Assembly: GCF_000975055.1 (NCBI RefSeq)
Contig: NZ_BBRB01000001.1
Location: 937,751-1,001,750 of the forward strand
Direction of reading: 5' to 3'
Source of the DNA: Demequina sediminicola
GTDB taxonomy: Bacteria > Actinomycetota > Actinomycetes > Actinomycetales > Demequinaceae
DNA: 64,000 nt
Part shown: in pieces, positions 52,120 through 61,812 of the stretch
Numbering within the stretch: the first letter of the stretch is position 1
Layout: each line of letters opens with the position of its first letter
Position numbers and translations under genes: made by a program
Notes under the pieces: model-generated
What the model saw: the letters and a program-made list of their open reading frames with translations, nothing else
The model's database searches: none
What the model was told of the DNA's origin: nothing

Positions 52120-53303
52120 AGTGACACCTCCGGGGCATTGCCGGTGGCGGGGGAAAGATCGGCGGCTACGGCGAGTGCTCCGTACAGTTCTGCGTCTTCT
52201 CCGAGTTGGTTGGCGCGGACCTCGACTGCAGGTGCTTGGGACACGGGGACGCGCCTGCGCATGGCTTCTTCGATGGGTGCCATCAGCAGGTCGCCTGCGG
52301 CTGCGAGCTCTCCTCCCATCAGTACCACGCTGGGGCCTACGGCTACGGCGGCGTTTGCTGCCACCAGGCCGATGGCGGCTCCAGCGTCCATGACGACTTG
52401 CTGGCATCCGGGGTCACCTTGCTCGGCGTAGGTGAGGACGTCGGCGAGGGTAAGAGGGCCGTGGGATTGGCGTAGCGAGTCGACGAGTGCGTGCGAGCCG
52501 CAGACGGTGATGAGGCAGCCGCGGCTTCCGCATCGGCAGATGGGGCCTTGGGGGTCCACGAGCGCGTGGCCGATCTCGCCTGCGAGCCCACGGTGGCCGT
52601 GGTGAATGGCGCCTTCTACGATGACGCCGGAGCCGACGCCGTGGGAGGCGCGGATGTAGAGAAGGTTGCTGATGCCGCGGCCAGCTCCGAACCGCACCTC
52701 ACCGAGGGCTCCCAGGTTGGCGTCGTTGTCGACGGTGACGGGTACGCCGAGTCTGCGGCCGAGGACTTCTCCGAGTGGGATGCCTTCCCAGCCACGGAGG
52801 ATTCCTGCGACGGAGATTGCGCCTGTGGCGGGGTCGACGGGTGCTGGAACGCCGATGCCGATGCCGAGGACTTCGGTAAGGCCGGAGCCCAGGCCGTCGA
52901 CGAGCTCGGCGACCATGACGGCGGCACGGTCGAGGGTGGTGTCGTGGCGGTGGTCGTCGGGGAGCGGCAGGACACGCCGTTCGAGGAACTCGAAGCGGGA
53001 ATCGGCCACGGCGACTCGGAGGGAACGTTCGGTGACGTGGAGTCCGACGAGAAGTCCGGTTTTGTGGGCGAGGGTCACCATTTGTGCGCGGCGGCCGCTG
53101 CGGATGGTGTGGCGGGTCTCGACGATGCCTGCGGCGAGGAGGTCTTTGACGATGCCTGAGACGGTTGCTGGGGAGAGTCCGGTGGCCTGTGCGATCTCGA
53201 CTTGGGTGATGGATCCGAACTGGCGGATGGCGTCGAGGAGGCGTTCGCTGTTGGCTTGGCGCAGGGAGGACTGAGATCCGGAGTTCTTTTGCGCCCGCGC
53301 CAT
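52116..53303 (-). CDS. ROK-family transcriptional repressor
   Basis: A 395-residue XylR/NagC-like regulator. N-terminal winged helix (ITQVEIAQATGLSPATVSGI), then the ROK sugar-binding domain with VPVTVDNDANLGALGE and the zinc site CRCGSRGCL. It lies back to back with the Mms-type importer and likely represses it, releasing upon sugar binding. A -10 box TAGTAT is 6 nt from the ATG. Confidence 0.9.
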   Translation of the reverse strand: MARAQKNSGSQSSLRQANSERLLDAIRQFGSITQVEIAQATGLSPATVSGIVKDLLAAGIVETRHTIRSGRRAQMVTLAHKTGLLVGLHVTERSLRVAVADSRFEFLERRVLPLPDDHRHDTTLDRAAVMVAELVDGLGSGLTEVLGIGIGVPAPVDPATGAISVAGILRGWEGIPLGEVLGRRLGVPVTVDNDANLGALGEVRFGAGRGISNLLYIRASHGVGSGVIVEGAIHHGHRGLAGEIGHALVDPQGPICRCGSRGCLITVCGSHALVDSLRQSHGPLTLADVLTYAEQGDPGCQQVVMDAGAAIGLVAANAAVAVGPSVVLMGGELAAAGDLLMAPIEEAMRRRVPVSQAPAVEVRANQLGEDAELYGALAVAADLSPATGNAPEVSL

Positions 53304-53309
53304 GGCCAG

Positions 53310-53315
53310 ATACTA
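53310..53315 (-). promoter_or_regulatory. -10 box of ROK gene (leaderless)
   Basis: TAGTAT on the minus strand, 6-nt spacer, ATG at 53303. Confidence 0.5.
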
Positions 53316-53527
53316 CCGGTGGAAGGGCAGTGTCGGTAGCCCCATTGACTTTGGGATGTGAACTCAAAGAGGGCCGCCAATCCGGCTGAATTCAGTCCGA
53401 ATGCGTGCTTCCAGGGCCTTTGGCGGGGCAATCTTCCTAGAATGTCGAGCTTTGCTGCATCGAGCGCCGCGACTTGACCGGTTGAGTTCGCGTGTTGTTA
53501 CGAACGGATAACGCTTGAGTTTGGGAC

Positions 53528-53556
53528 TTGACGACAAGGGGGCGCGGTCCTAGCGT
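53528..53556 (+). promoter_or_regulatory. Predicted mmsA promoter
   Basis: TTGACG, 17-bp spacer, TAGCGT. The upstream dyad at 53497-53512 is the likely ROK operator. Confidence 0.5.
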
Positions 53557-53616
53557 TTGGTGGTGTCGCCAACAATCGGCGGCACACGCGAATCTGCACA
53601 ATGAAGTGGAGCCCAC

Positions 53617-55158
53617 GTGAGTACTTCTCACCACAAGCTTGAGATGCGTCAGATCACCAAGGAGTTTCCTGGGGTCAAGGCGCTCGATCGGGTCGATCTC
53701 ACCGTCGACGCCGGTGAGATCCACGCGATCTGCGGCGAGAACGGTGCCGGCAAGTCGACCTTGATGAAGGTCCTTTCCGGCGTCTACCCGCACGGAACTT
53801 ACAGCGGAGACATCGTCCTGGATGGCGAGGTTGTCGAGTTCAAAGACCTCAAAGCCTCCGAGCACGCCGGCATCGTCATCATTCACCAGGAACTGGCGCT
53901 CATCCCCGAACTCTCCGTGATGGAGAACATCTTCCTCGGCAACGAGGTGGTGTCCCACGGACTCATCGACTGGGACCGTGCCCGCTCGCTGACCCTTGAA
54001 CTTCTGGCCCAGGTAGGCCTCAGCGTGGACCCGCGCGTTCCCATCAAGAACCTCGGCGTCGGCCAACAGCAGTTGATTGAAATCGCCAAGGCGCTCTCCA
54101 AGGACGTGAAGCTGCTGATCCTCGACGAACCCACGTCGGCGCTCAATGAGCACGACTCGCACAACCTGCTCGAGCTCCTCCGTGGCCTCAAGGCCAAGGG
54201 CATGACGTCGATCATGATCAGCCACAAACTCAACGAGATCGAGGCCATCGCAGACTCCGTCACCATCATTCGTGACGGCCTGACCATTGAGCGCCTGGCC
54301 AAGACCAACGGTGACCTCGACGAGGACTGCATCATTCGCGGCATGGTCGGACGTGCGCTCGACGCCCGCTACCCACCTCGCGACGTCAAGGTCGGGGAGG
54401 TGCTGTTCGAGGTCGAAGACTGGACAGTCGAGGACGCCAACATCCCGGGCCGCATGCTTGCCAAGTCCTCAAGCTTCAGAGTCAGAGCGGGAGAGATCGT
54501 CGGCTTCGCTGGTGTGATGGGCGCCGGCCGTACCGAACTCGCGCGCTCCGTCTTCGGGCGCTCGTTCGGCACCTACCGGTCCGGTACCACGCGACTGCAC
54601 GGCAAAGAAGTGAAGATGACCACCGTCGACTCCGCTATCAAGCACGGCCTCGCGTACGTCCCTGAAGACCGCAAGACGCTCGGACTGAACCTGCTCGACA
54701 GCATCAGGACCACCATCGTCTCAGCAGACCTCGACAGGATCACGCCCCACGTCCTCCTCGACGAAGACATGGAGTACGAAGCGGCCGAGTCGTTCCGCAA
54801 GTCAATGCGAATCAAGACTCCCCACGTCAACCGTGGTGTCGCGACACTCTCCGGCGGCAACCAGCAGAAGGTCGTGCTCAGCAAGTGGATGTTCACTGAG
54901 CCGGAGCTGCTGATCCTTGACGAGCCCACCCGTGGCATCGACGTGGGCGCGAAGTACGAGATTTACGGCCTCATCAACCAGATGGCGGCTGCAGGCAAAG
55001 CCGTGGTGCTGATCTCCTCGGAACTGCCTGAACTGCTCGGAATGTGTGACCGCATTTACACGGTCTGTGAAGGGCGTATCACTGGCGATGTGCCCCGCTC
55101 GGAAGCAGACCAAGAGATGCTCATGCGTCTCATGACGACCACGACGTCAGCCGCATAG
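53617..55158 (+). CDS. mmsA: Multiple-sugar ABC transporter ATP-binding protein
   Basis: A 513-residue two-domain ATPase. First domain Walker [12 protein letters not shown], signature-like LGVGQQQL, Walker [12 protein letters not shown]; second domain signature LSGGNQQK, Walker [13 protein letters not shown], with the second P-loop degenerate ([10 protein letters not shown]), as is normal for this class. GTG start with GGAG upstream. First gene of the mmsA-mmsB-chvE operon for aldose uptake such as xylose, arabinose, glucose or galactose. Confidence 0.93.
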   Translation: MSTSHHKLEMRQITKEFPGVKALDRVDLTVDAGEIHAICGENGAGKSTLMKVLSGVYPHGTYSGDIVLDGEVVEFKDLKASEHAGIVIIHQELALIPELSVMENIFLGNEVVSHGLIDWDRARSLTLELLAQVGLSVDPRVPIKNLGVGQQQLIEIAKALSKDVKLLILDEPTSALNEHDSHNLLELLRGLKAKGMTSIMISHKLNEIEAIADSVTIIRDGLTIERLAKTNGDLDEDCIIRGMVGRALDARYPPRDVKVGEVLFEVEDWTVEDANIPGRMLAKSSSFRVRAGEIVGFAGVMGAGRTELARSVFGRSFGTYRSGTTRLHGKEVKMTTVDSAIKHGLAYVPEDRKTLGLNLLDSIRTTIVSADLDRITPHVLLDEDMEYEAAESFRKSMRIKTPHVNRGVATLSGGNQQKVVLSKWMFTEPELLILDEPTRGIDVGAKYEIYGLINQMAAAGKAVVLISSELPELLGMCDRIYTVCEGRITGDVPRSEADQEMLMRLMTTTTSAA

Positions 55159-55203
55159 GCGCGGACGACATCGCTCACCCCTGTATCTAAGGAAAACTTC
55201 CTC

Positions 55204-56601
55204 ATGACTGCACTGAGAACTCACTTTGGCGGCGCAGGCCGTCAGTTCTCCATGTTGATCGCGCTTGCAGCGTTGATCGCGTTCTTCCAGATCGCCACGG
55301 GCGGCAAGGTCTTAACGCCCAGCAACATGATGAACCTCATCAACGGCAACTCCCACGTGCTGATCCTCGCCATCGGCATGGTGATGGTGATCGTCGTCGG
55401 CCACATCGACCTTTCTGTTGGATCGGTCGCCGCCGTCGTCGGCATCATCGTCGCGATTGCACTCCGAGACTGGGGTATTCCCTGGTGGGCCGGCCTGCTG
55501 CTCGGCCTTGTGGTGGGAGCCCTGATAGGTATGTGGCAGGGCTGGTGGGTGGCTTACATTGGCATCCCCGGCTTCATTACGACGCTCGCGGGCATGATGA
55601 TCTTCCGTGGCCTCAACCAGTACATCGGTAAGTCCAACTCTGTGCCCGTGCCGGAAGAGTTCCAGACCATGGGAGCGGGGTATATCCCGGAGTTTGGGCC
55701 AGTCACAGGTTTCAACAATGCGACCCTGCTGTTAGGTATCGCCGCGGGCGCCTACGTCATCTGGCGTGAGGTCGCCAAGCGTCGTCGCGCCGCCAAGGTG
55801 GGCTTCGCTCCCGACCCGCTCTGGGTGGTCGGTATCCGTGCAGGCCTCCTGTTGGCCTTCATCGGCTACTTCACCTACCTGTTTGCAACCGGCCGTCCCG
55901 GAACATCGTTCCCCATCCCCGGTGTGATCCTCGTATTGCTCGTGGTGCTCTATCACACGATCACCCAGCGCACGAAGCTCGGCCGTCACGTCTACGCCGT
56001 CGGTGGCAACCGTGCCGCTGCATCGCTGTCCGGTGTCTCCACACGTCGCACCTACTTCTTTGTCATGGCGAACATGTCCGTCCTTGCAGCCTTCGCAGGA
56101 ATGATGTTCATCGGCCGAGCCCGAGCATCGGGCCCGTTCGACGGAACGATGTGGGAGCTCGACGCGATCGCCGCAGTCTTCATCGGCGGTGCCGCTGTCA
56201 CAGGTGGTATCGGAACGGTGACCGGCTCGATCATCGGTGGTCTGGTCATGGCGACGCTCAACAACGGGCTGCAGCTCATGGGTGTCGGTTCCGACATGAC
56301 GCAGATCATCAAGGGCCTCGTGCTCCTCGCGGCTGTCGCCTTCGATGTCTACAACAAGTCGCAGGGCAAGCCCTCGATCACCGGACTGCTGTTCCGTCGC
56401 CGCCCCCGTGACGACGATTCCGACAGTTCAGGTGCCACCGCAGGTGGATCAGGAGAGACCGGCGCCATGGGTGCGGACTCCGACAACGCCACCGCTACTA
56501 GCCCTGCCCCGGTCCCCGAGGCCGAGGCTCGCCAGCAGCCGGGACTCCCCGGCGCCACACAGATGTCGCATTCAACGCCGAATGCGCAGAAAGGAAACTA
56601 G
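55204..56601 (+). CDS. mmsB: Multiple-sugar ABC transporter permease
   Basis: A 465-residue permease with ten or more helices, including GHIDLSVGSVAAVVG and AIAAVFIGGAAVTGGIGTV, typical of the monosaccharide BPD_transp_2 family. The last ~65 residues are cytoplasmic, acidic and Ser/Ala-rich, longer than usual. RBS AAGGA. Partner of mmsA and the binding protein. Confidence 0.92.
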   Translation: MTALRTHFGGAGRQFSMLIALAALIAFFQIATGGKVLTPSNMMNLINGNSHVLILAIGMVMVIVVGHIDLSVGSVAAVVGIIVAIALRDWGIPWWAGLLLGLVVGALIGMWQGWWVAYIGIPGFITTLAGMMIFRGLNQYIGKSNSVPVPEEFQTMGAGYIPEFGPVTGFNNATLLLGIAAGAYVIWREVAKRRRAAKVGFAPDPLWVVGIRAGLLLAFIGYFTYLFATGRPGTSFPIPGVILVLLVVLYHTITQRTKLGRHVYAVGGNRAAASLSGVSTRRTYFFVMANMSVLAAFAGMMFIGRARASGPFDGTMWELDAIAAVFIGGAAVTGGIGTVTGSIIGGLVMATLNNGLQLMGVGSDMTQIIKGLVLLAAVAFDVYNKSQGKPSITGLLFRRRPRDDDSDSSGATAGGSGETGAMGADSDNATATSPAPVPEAEARQQPGLPGATQMSHSTPNAQKGN

Positions 56602-56603
56602 AC

Positions 56604-57725
56604 ATGAGCAGGAACATGAAGGGCATCGCTGCCCTGGCAGCGGTAGGAGCAATTGTGCTCGCCGGCTGCTCGACTGACCGCGAAGGAACCGAAACGGAAG
56701 AGTCGATGTCGGCTACTGCCGCAGCCGGTGGCTCCGAAGTCTGCATCGAGGAGGGCGCCACGATTGGTGTTGCCCTTCCGCAGAAGACCTCTGAGAACTG
56801 GGTGCTTGCTGAGGAGCTGTTCAACGACGGCTTGACCGAGGCCGGCTACCAGCCCATCGTGCAGTTCGGAAACTCCGGCGTGACCGAACAGCAGAACCAG
56901 ATCGATGCCATGGTGGAGCAGGACGCACAGGTCATCGTGGTGGGTGCCATTGATGGCTCGCAGCTGGGTACCCAGCTTGAGTCGGCCAAGGATGGCGGCG
57001 CGACGGTCATTGCTTATGACCGCCTCGTCAAGAACACCGAGGCCGTTGACGCTTACATTGCCTTCGATAACTACCAGGTGGGTGTGCTCCAGGGCGACGC
57101 TCTCCTCCAGGGACTCGGCGAGCGTAAGGGTGAAGGTCCTTACAACATCGAGCTGATTGCGGGCTCCGCTGACGACGCGAACTCCATCCCGTTCTTTGAG
57201 GGTGCCATGAGCGTTCTGCAGCCAGAGATCGACTCGGGAAACCTGGTCGTTGTTTCCGGTCAGACCACGTTCGAGCAGGCAGCCACCGATGGCTGGCAGG
57301 CTGAGAACGCTCAGACTCGTATGGACACCATCATGTCGGGCTCGTACTCGGGTGACACTGAACTGCACGGTGTGCTCTCCCCCAACGACACGCTGGCTCG
57401 TGCAGCGCTGACGTCGGTGGACCAGGCCGGTAAAGACACCCCCGTCATCACCGGTCAGGACTCGGAGGTTGAGTCGGTGAAGTCGATTGTGGCTGGTGAG
57501 CAGTACTCCACTATTTACAAGGACACCCGCGAGCTCGTGGCTCAGACCATCGACTCGGTGAACGCACTTGCCGCATGTGGTGAGATCCCGATCAACGACA
57601 CCGAGCAGTATGACAACGGCGTCAAGATCGTTCCGGCATACCTGTTGGAGCCCACCATCGTCACGCAGGAGAACGCGGCTGAGGTCTACGCAAATGACCC
57701 CACGCTTGGCCCGCTGACTGAGTAA
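56604..57725 (+). CDS. chvE: Multiple-sugar-binding lipoprotein (ChvE-like)
   Basis: A 373-residue lipoprotein with lipobox VLAGC near residue 22. Mature part: GVALPQKTSENWVLAEELF, VVGAIDGSQLG and VIAYDRLVKNTEAVDAYIAFDNYQVG, matching ChvE/MmsE. It captures aldoses for mmsA-mmsB. Biased codon use suggests high expression. A strong terminator follows. Confidence 0.93.
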   Translation: MSRNMKGIAALAAVGAIVLAGCSTDREGTETEESMSATAAAGGSEVCIEEGATIGVALPQKTSENWVLAEELFNDGLTEAGYQPIVQFGNSGVTEQQNQIDAMVEQDAQVIVVGAIDGSQLGTQLESAKDGGATVIAYDRLVKNTEAVDAYIAFDNYQVGVLQGDALLQGLGERKGEGPYNIELIAGSADDANSIPFFEGAMSVLQPEIDSGNLVVVSGQTTFEQAATDGWQAENAQTRMDTIMSGSYSGDTELHGVLSPNDTLARAALTSVDQAGKDTPVITGQDSEVESVKSIVAGEQYSTIYKDTRELVAQTIDSVNALAACGEIPINDTEQYDNGVKIVPAYLLEPTIVTQENAAEVYANDPTLGPLTE

Positions 57726-57753
57726 TACTGCAGTAGTGAAAGCATGATCGGGT

Positions 57754-57785
57754 GCGGGCGGTGAAGAGTGATCTTCACCGCCCGC
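57754..57785 (+). terminator. Terminator after chvE
   Basis: The arms 57754-57767 and 57772-57785 form a perfect 14-bp stem with a 4-nt loop, 28 bp after the stop. Followed by an A/T-containing but not U-rich stretch. Confidence 0.88.
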
Positions 57786-57803
57786 CAAACGAAAACCTCT
57801 TTC

Positions 57804-57865
57804 TGCCAAATGGCTCCATTTCGCTGTTTTGAGCCCTCTAGACAGCGAAATGGAGCCATTTGGCG
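57804..57865. repeat. 62-bp palindromic element, inverted-core copy
   Basis: The arms 57804-57827 and 57842-57865 pair except for the outermost base. The core TTTGAGCCCTCTAG is the reverse complement of the core in copy 51235-51296, so this element is inserted in the opposite orientation. Confidence 0.95.
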
Positions 57866-57919
57866 GGAGGCGGGGTTATAGTTGGCTGGAAGGTTGAGGC
57901 GCAATGAGAGGGAGGGCCG

Positions 57920-58324
57920 ATGCGCATCGGAGAGCTCGCGGAGCGTGCGGGAGTGACCGCCAAAACAGTCCGCTACTACGAGTCCATCGGGTTGCTCGAC
58001 GACCCCGGCCGCACCACGTCGGGCTACCGCGACTATGACGCCGAAGCCCTCGAACGGCTCGTGTTCGTGCGCGATGCGCAGGCCGCGGGGCTCACGCTCA
58101 AAGAGTCCGGGCATATCCTCGACATGAAGGCCGCCGGACACGGCACCTGCCAGCACACCAGCGCCCTGTTGGATCGCCACCTCGCAGACATCGAATCGCA
58201 GATCGCGTCCCTCGAGGCCGCCCGTGCTGAGCTCACCGCATTGCGTTCCCGCGCAGACGTCCTCGACCCCGCATCCTGCACGGACCCCAACCGCTGCCAG
58301 GTTGTCGGAGAACACGGCGCCTAA
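57920..58324 (+). CDS. MerR-family regulator, metal-type
   Basis: A 134-residue regulator with N-terminal MerR helix-turn-helix (RIGELAERAGVTAKTVRYYESIGLL), a coiled dimer helix and a C-terminal Cys pair (ASCTDPNRC) with an upstream Cys (GTCQHT). This fits the CueR/ZntR group that senses metal ions. SD GAGAGGGAGGG precedes the ATG. Its likely target is the copZ-copA promoter at 61523, which has the elongated 19-bp spacer of MerR-type promoters. Confidence 0.88.
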   Translation: MRIGELAERAGVTAKTVRYYESIGLLDDPGRTTSGYRDYDAEALERLVFVRDAQAAGLTLKESGHILDMKAAGHGTCQHTSALLDRHLADIESQIASLEAARAELTALRSRADVLDPASCTDPNRCQVVGEHGA

Positions 58325-58493
58325 GCCAGCCCCGCTGCGCGCCTGAACAGGTGCGTTCCACCAGCGTCGTCCCTGGTTCTCGGGGACCATTGTCCCAGCG
58401 CCCACAGCTCCACCCCGGCTACAGTCGTTCCCACAGGCGCGCCCGCGTGCCACAGATGTTGTGACCGGCTCAGGTTGTGGAGAGGCAGACTGC

Positions 58494-60080
58494 ATGAGGA
58501 TCGCAATCCCCAAGGAGGCGGCGAGTAGTTCAACGCTCGTGGCCGCTACACCCAAAACCGTGAAGGCGTTGGGGAAACTTGGCTACGACGTGCTGGTGGA
58601 GTCCGGTGCAGGTACCGCCGCCAACTTCGCTGACCAGGCCTACGCCGATGCTGGCGCCACGATCACCGATGCCGCAGGCGCGTGGGGTGCGGACATCGTC
58701 GCGACCTACACGCCGCCGGGCGAGGCGCAGCGCGACCTGCTCAGTGCCGGTGCAATCCTCATGTGCACGTTGGCTCCGCATTCTAACGAGGACCTCATCG
58801 CGGACCTCGCCAAGCGTGAGGTGACGGCGCTTGCTCTGGATGCCGTTCCGCGCATCTCTCGCGCACAGTCGTTGGATGTCTTGTCCACCATGTCTAATGT
58901 TTCCGGCTACCGCGCGGTCATTGAAGCGGCGGAAGCCTATGGCGCAATGTTTGCCGGCCAGGTCACTGCTGCAGGCAAGACTGACCCGGCCACGGTGTTC
59001 GTCATCGGCGCAGGTGTTGCTGGCCTGGCGTCGCTTGGAGCGGCCGTGTCTCTGGGTGCGCAGGTGCGTTCGTTTGACGTGCGCCCTGAAGTGGCCGAGC
59101 AGATCGAGTCGATGGGCGCCCGTTTTGTGAATGCGCCTTCCGCGCAGCAGGAGGTCTCGTCTGACGGGTATGCAAAGCCTCTGACTGACGAGCAGCTCGC
59201 CGCCGCATTGGACGTTTATGCGCAGGAATCCAGTGAAGCGGACATCGTGATCACCACGGCGCTCGTCCGCGGCACCGCACCGACCACCATCACCGCGGAC
59301 ATGGTCGCAGCCATGAAGCCGGGGTCCGTCATCGTTGACCTCGCGGCTTCAGGCGGCGGCAACTGCGAACTCACCGTCCCCGGTCGCAAGGTTGTCAGCG
59401 ATAACGGCGTGACAGTCATCGGCTACACGGACCTGCCCGGCCGCATGCCGCAGCACACGTCTCAACTGCTCGGCACCAACGTCGTCAACCTCATGAAGCT
59501 CCTCACGCCCGCCAAGGACGGCGAGGCGGCCCTCGACATGGAAGACCAGGTCGTGCGCGGGATGACGGTCGCGAGTGGTGGCGACGTGATGTGGCCGCCT
59601 CCCGCTGTGTCGGTCTCGGCTGCCACTCCCAGCCCAGACGATGCCGGTGCAGCCGACGCTGCTCCCTCACCTGAGCAGGTGGAAGCCGAGCGCAAAGCGG
59701 CTGCCGCACGCGCATCGGCCCTCGACGCACAACGCAAGAAGCGCAATGCCTGGACTGCAGGCATCGCGGGTGGCCTGTTGGCGCTTGCCCTGTGCTTCGC
59801 GAACCCGGCGTTCCTCATGATGATGACGGTGTTTATCCTCGCCGTATTCATTGGCTACTACGTGATTTCCAACGTCTCCCACTCGCTGCATACCCCGCTC
59901 ATGAGCCAAACGAACGCCATCAGCGGCATCATCCTCATCGGCGCATTGCTGCAATTGGGATCATCCTCGACCGTGGTCACGGTGCTCGCGTTCATTGCGG
60001 CGTCGGTGGCATCAATCAATGTCTTTGGTGGATTCCTTGTGACCTACCGCATGCTCGGCATGTTCCAGAAGGGGGCGTAA
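58494..60080 (+). CDS. pntA: NAD(P) transhydrogenase subunit alpha (fused form)
   Basis: A 528-residue subunit. Residues ~1-370 are the NAD(H)-binding domain related to alanine dehydrogenase ([34 protein letters not shown]-like YTDLPGRMP). An Ala/Pro/Glu linker leads to four C-terminal helices. In many actinobacteria this subunit is split in two; here it is one chain. The start at 58494 follows GGAGAGG. pntB begins 5 bp after the stop. Confidence 0.94.
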   Translation: MRIAIPKEAASSSTLVAATPKTVKALGKLGYDVLVESGAGTAANFADQAYADAGATITDAAGAWGADIVATYTPPGEAQRDLLSAGAILMCTLAPHSNEDLIADLAKREVTALALDAVPRISRAQSLDVLSTMSNVSGYRAVIEAAEAYGAMFAGQVTAAGKTDPATVFVIGAGVAGLASLGAAVSLGAQVRSFDVRPEVAEQIESMGARFVNAPSAQQEVSSDGYAKPLTDEQLAAALDVYAQESSEADIVITTALVRGTAPTTITADMVAAMKPGSVIVDLAASGGGNCELTVPGRKVVSDNGVTVIGYTDLPGRMPQHTSQLLGTNVVNLMKLLTPAKDGEAALDMEDQVVRGMTVASGGDVMWPPPAVSVSAATPSPDDAGAADAAPSPEQVEAERKAAAARASALDAQRKKRNAWTAGIAGGLLALALCFANPAFLMMMTVFILAVFIGYYVISNVSHSLHTPLMSQTNAISGIILIGALLQLGSSSTVVTVLAFIAASVASINVFGGFLVTYRMLGMFQKGA

Positions 60081-60085
60081 CTGCC

Positions 60086-61477
60086 ATGACCCTCGTATCC
60101 GTCGCGCAGGTCGCCTACCTGGTGGCCGCGATCTTGTTCATCCTGTCCCTTGCTGGGCTGTCCAAGCAGGACACCGCCCGTCGCGGCAACCTGCTGGGCA
60201 TGGTTGGTATGGCCATCGCGATCATCGCCACCGTCGCTCTTGCCCTGGATCAATCGGAACGCCCGTGGGCTGTGACCGCGTTGCTGATCGCGTGTGTGTT
60301 GCTCATCGGAGCAAGTATCGGCATGTATCGAGCCCGCACAGTCGAGATGACGCAGATGCCCGAACTCATCGCGCTCCTGCACTCCTTTGTGGGCCTCGCC
60401 GCCGTGCTGATTGGCTACAACTCGTACCTCACTGAGGGCCACGACGCCATGCACCTTGTCGAGGTGTTCCTAGGCGTGCTCATCGGTGCGGTGACGTTCA
60501 CCGGTTCCATCGTCGCGTACCTCAAGCTGTCCGCGAAGATGAACTCCAAGCCCCTCACGTTGCCCGGCCGCCACGCTCTGAACGCGGGTGTGCTGGTGGC
60601 ATCGGCGGTGTTGCTGGTGTGGTTCCTTGCCTCGCCCTCGATCTGGCCTCTGCTCATCATGACGGTGCTGGCACTGGCCCTGGGATATCACTTGGTGGCC
60701 GCCATTGGTGGTGGCGATATGCCGGTTGTGGTGTCGATGCTCAACTCGTACTCGGGCTGGGCTGCGGCCGCGGCGGGCTTCATGCTCGGCAACGACCTGC
60801 TGATTGTCACCGGTGCCTTGGTGGGTGCCTCGGGTGCCATCCTGTCCTACCTCATGTGCAAGGCCATGAACCGCAAGTTCATGCAAGTGATCCTCGGCGG
60901 CTTTGGTGGCGAAACCGGTGGCGGCGCAGCGGAGGTTACCGGCACGCATCACGAGGTGTCCGCCACTGAGACGGCCGAGGCGCTCAGTCGCGCACGGTCC
61001 GTTGTGATCGCTCCCGGATATGGCATGGCCGTGGCGAAGGCGCAGTATCCCGTCGCGGAGCTGGTGTCCCGACTGCGCGAGTCCGGTGTGCAGGTGCGCT
61101 TCGCCGTGCACCCTGTCGCCGGGCGCCTTCCAGGACACATGAACGTCCTGCTTGCTGAGGCGCGCGTGCCTTACGACATCGTGCTGGAGCTCGACGAGAT
61201 TAACGACGATTTCCCTGACACCGACATGGTGCTGGTGATTGGCGCCAATGACACGGTCAACCCCGCAGCGCTCGACGATCCCGGCTCGCCCATCGCGGGA
61301 ATGCCCGTGCTTGAGGTCTGGAACGCTGGCGAGGTTGTGGTGTTCAAGCGGTCTATGGCCACCGGGTATGCCGGCGTGCAGAACCCGCTGTTCTTCAAGG
61401 ACAACACGTCCATGCTGTTCGGTGACGCTAAGGAGCAGGTCGAGGCAATTCTCGCTGCGATGCCTGCGCGCGTGTAG
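60086..61477 (+). CDS. pntB: NAD(P) transhydrogenase subunit beta
   Basis: A 463-residue subunit with about nine helices, then the NADP(H)-binding domain: [65 protein letters not shown]. Together with PntA it couples proton re-entry to NADPH formation. ATG 60086 follows AAGGGGGC. Confidence 0.95.
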   Translation: MTLVSVAQVAYLVAAILFILSLAGLSKQDTARRGNLLGMVGMAIAIIATVALALDQSERPWAVTALLIACVLLIGASIGMYRARTVEMTQMPELIALLHSFVGLAAVLIGYNSYLTEGHDAMHLVEVFLGVLIGAVTFTGSIVAYLKLSAKMNSKPLTLPGRHALNAGVLVASAVLLVWFLASPSIWPLLIMTVLALALGYHLVAAIGGGDMPVVVSMLNSYSGWAAAAAGFMLGNDLLIVTGALVGASGAILSYLMCKAMNRKFMQVILGGFGGETGGGAAEVTGTHHEVSATETAEALSRARSVVIAPGYGMAVAKAQYPVAELVSRLRESGVQVRFAVHPVAGRLPGHMNVLLAEARVPYDIVLELDEINDDFPDTDMVLVIGANDTVNPAALDDPGSPIAGMPVLEVWNAGEVVVFKRSMATGYAGVQNPLFFKDNTSMLFGDAKEQVEAILAAMPARV

Positions 61478-61522
61478 GCCCTCTCCGGCGTGCACGCTCC
61501 GGCCGCCCTTGCGTCGCGCCAC

Positions 61523-61553
61523 TTGACATTCCAGTGGGGTGGAAGGTTTACGG
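61523..61553 (+). promoter_or_regulatory. MerR/CueR-type promoter of copZ-copA
   Basis: TTGACA (61523-61528), a 19-bp spacer and TTACGG (61548-61553). The spacer carries the dyad TTCCA-N6-TGGAA (61529-61544). A 19-bp spacer with central dyad is the hallmark of MerR-family activated promoters. Confidence 0.75.
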
Positions 61554-61587
61554 TGAATCCATCGTTACTCATACGGAGGAAAGAACC

Positions 61588-61812
61588 ATGACTGCACAGC
61601 CCATCATCACCGTGAACGTTTCCGGAATGACCTGCGGAGGATGCGCCAAGAGTGTCCGCGAAGCCGTCGAGGGCGTCGACGGTGTCGCTGGCGCGCAAGT
61701 TGACCACGTCTCAGGGCGCGTCGACGTCACCCCTGCTGGCACTGTCTCCCGCGACGACCTCGAATTCTCGCTTGACGAGGCCATCTCAGCCGCCGGATAC
61801 GAGGTCAAGTGA
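61588..61812 (+). CDS. copZ: Copper chaperone (HMA domain)
   Basis: A 74-residue heavy-metal-associated domain with MTCGGC near residue 13-18. It carries Cu(I) to the CopA ATPase encoded next; the ATG of copA overlaps the stop (TGATG). GGAGGAAAG precedes the start. Confidence 0.94.
   Translation: MTAQPIITVNVSGMTCGGCAKSVREAVEGVDGVAGAQVDHVSGRVDVTPAGTVSRDDLEFSLDEAISAAGYEVK

Larger units (their letters stand above)
53304..53616. other. Divergent regulatory region, ROK gene and sugar importer
   Basis: No gene. It holds the leaderless -10 of the ROK gene (53310-53315), a dyad GTTAC-N6-ATAAC-type sequence at 53497-53512 as candidate operator, and TTGACG (53528-53533) with TAGCGT (53551-53556), 17 bp apart, as mmsA promoter. 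Confidence 0.5.
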
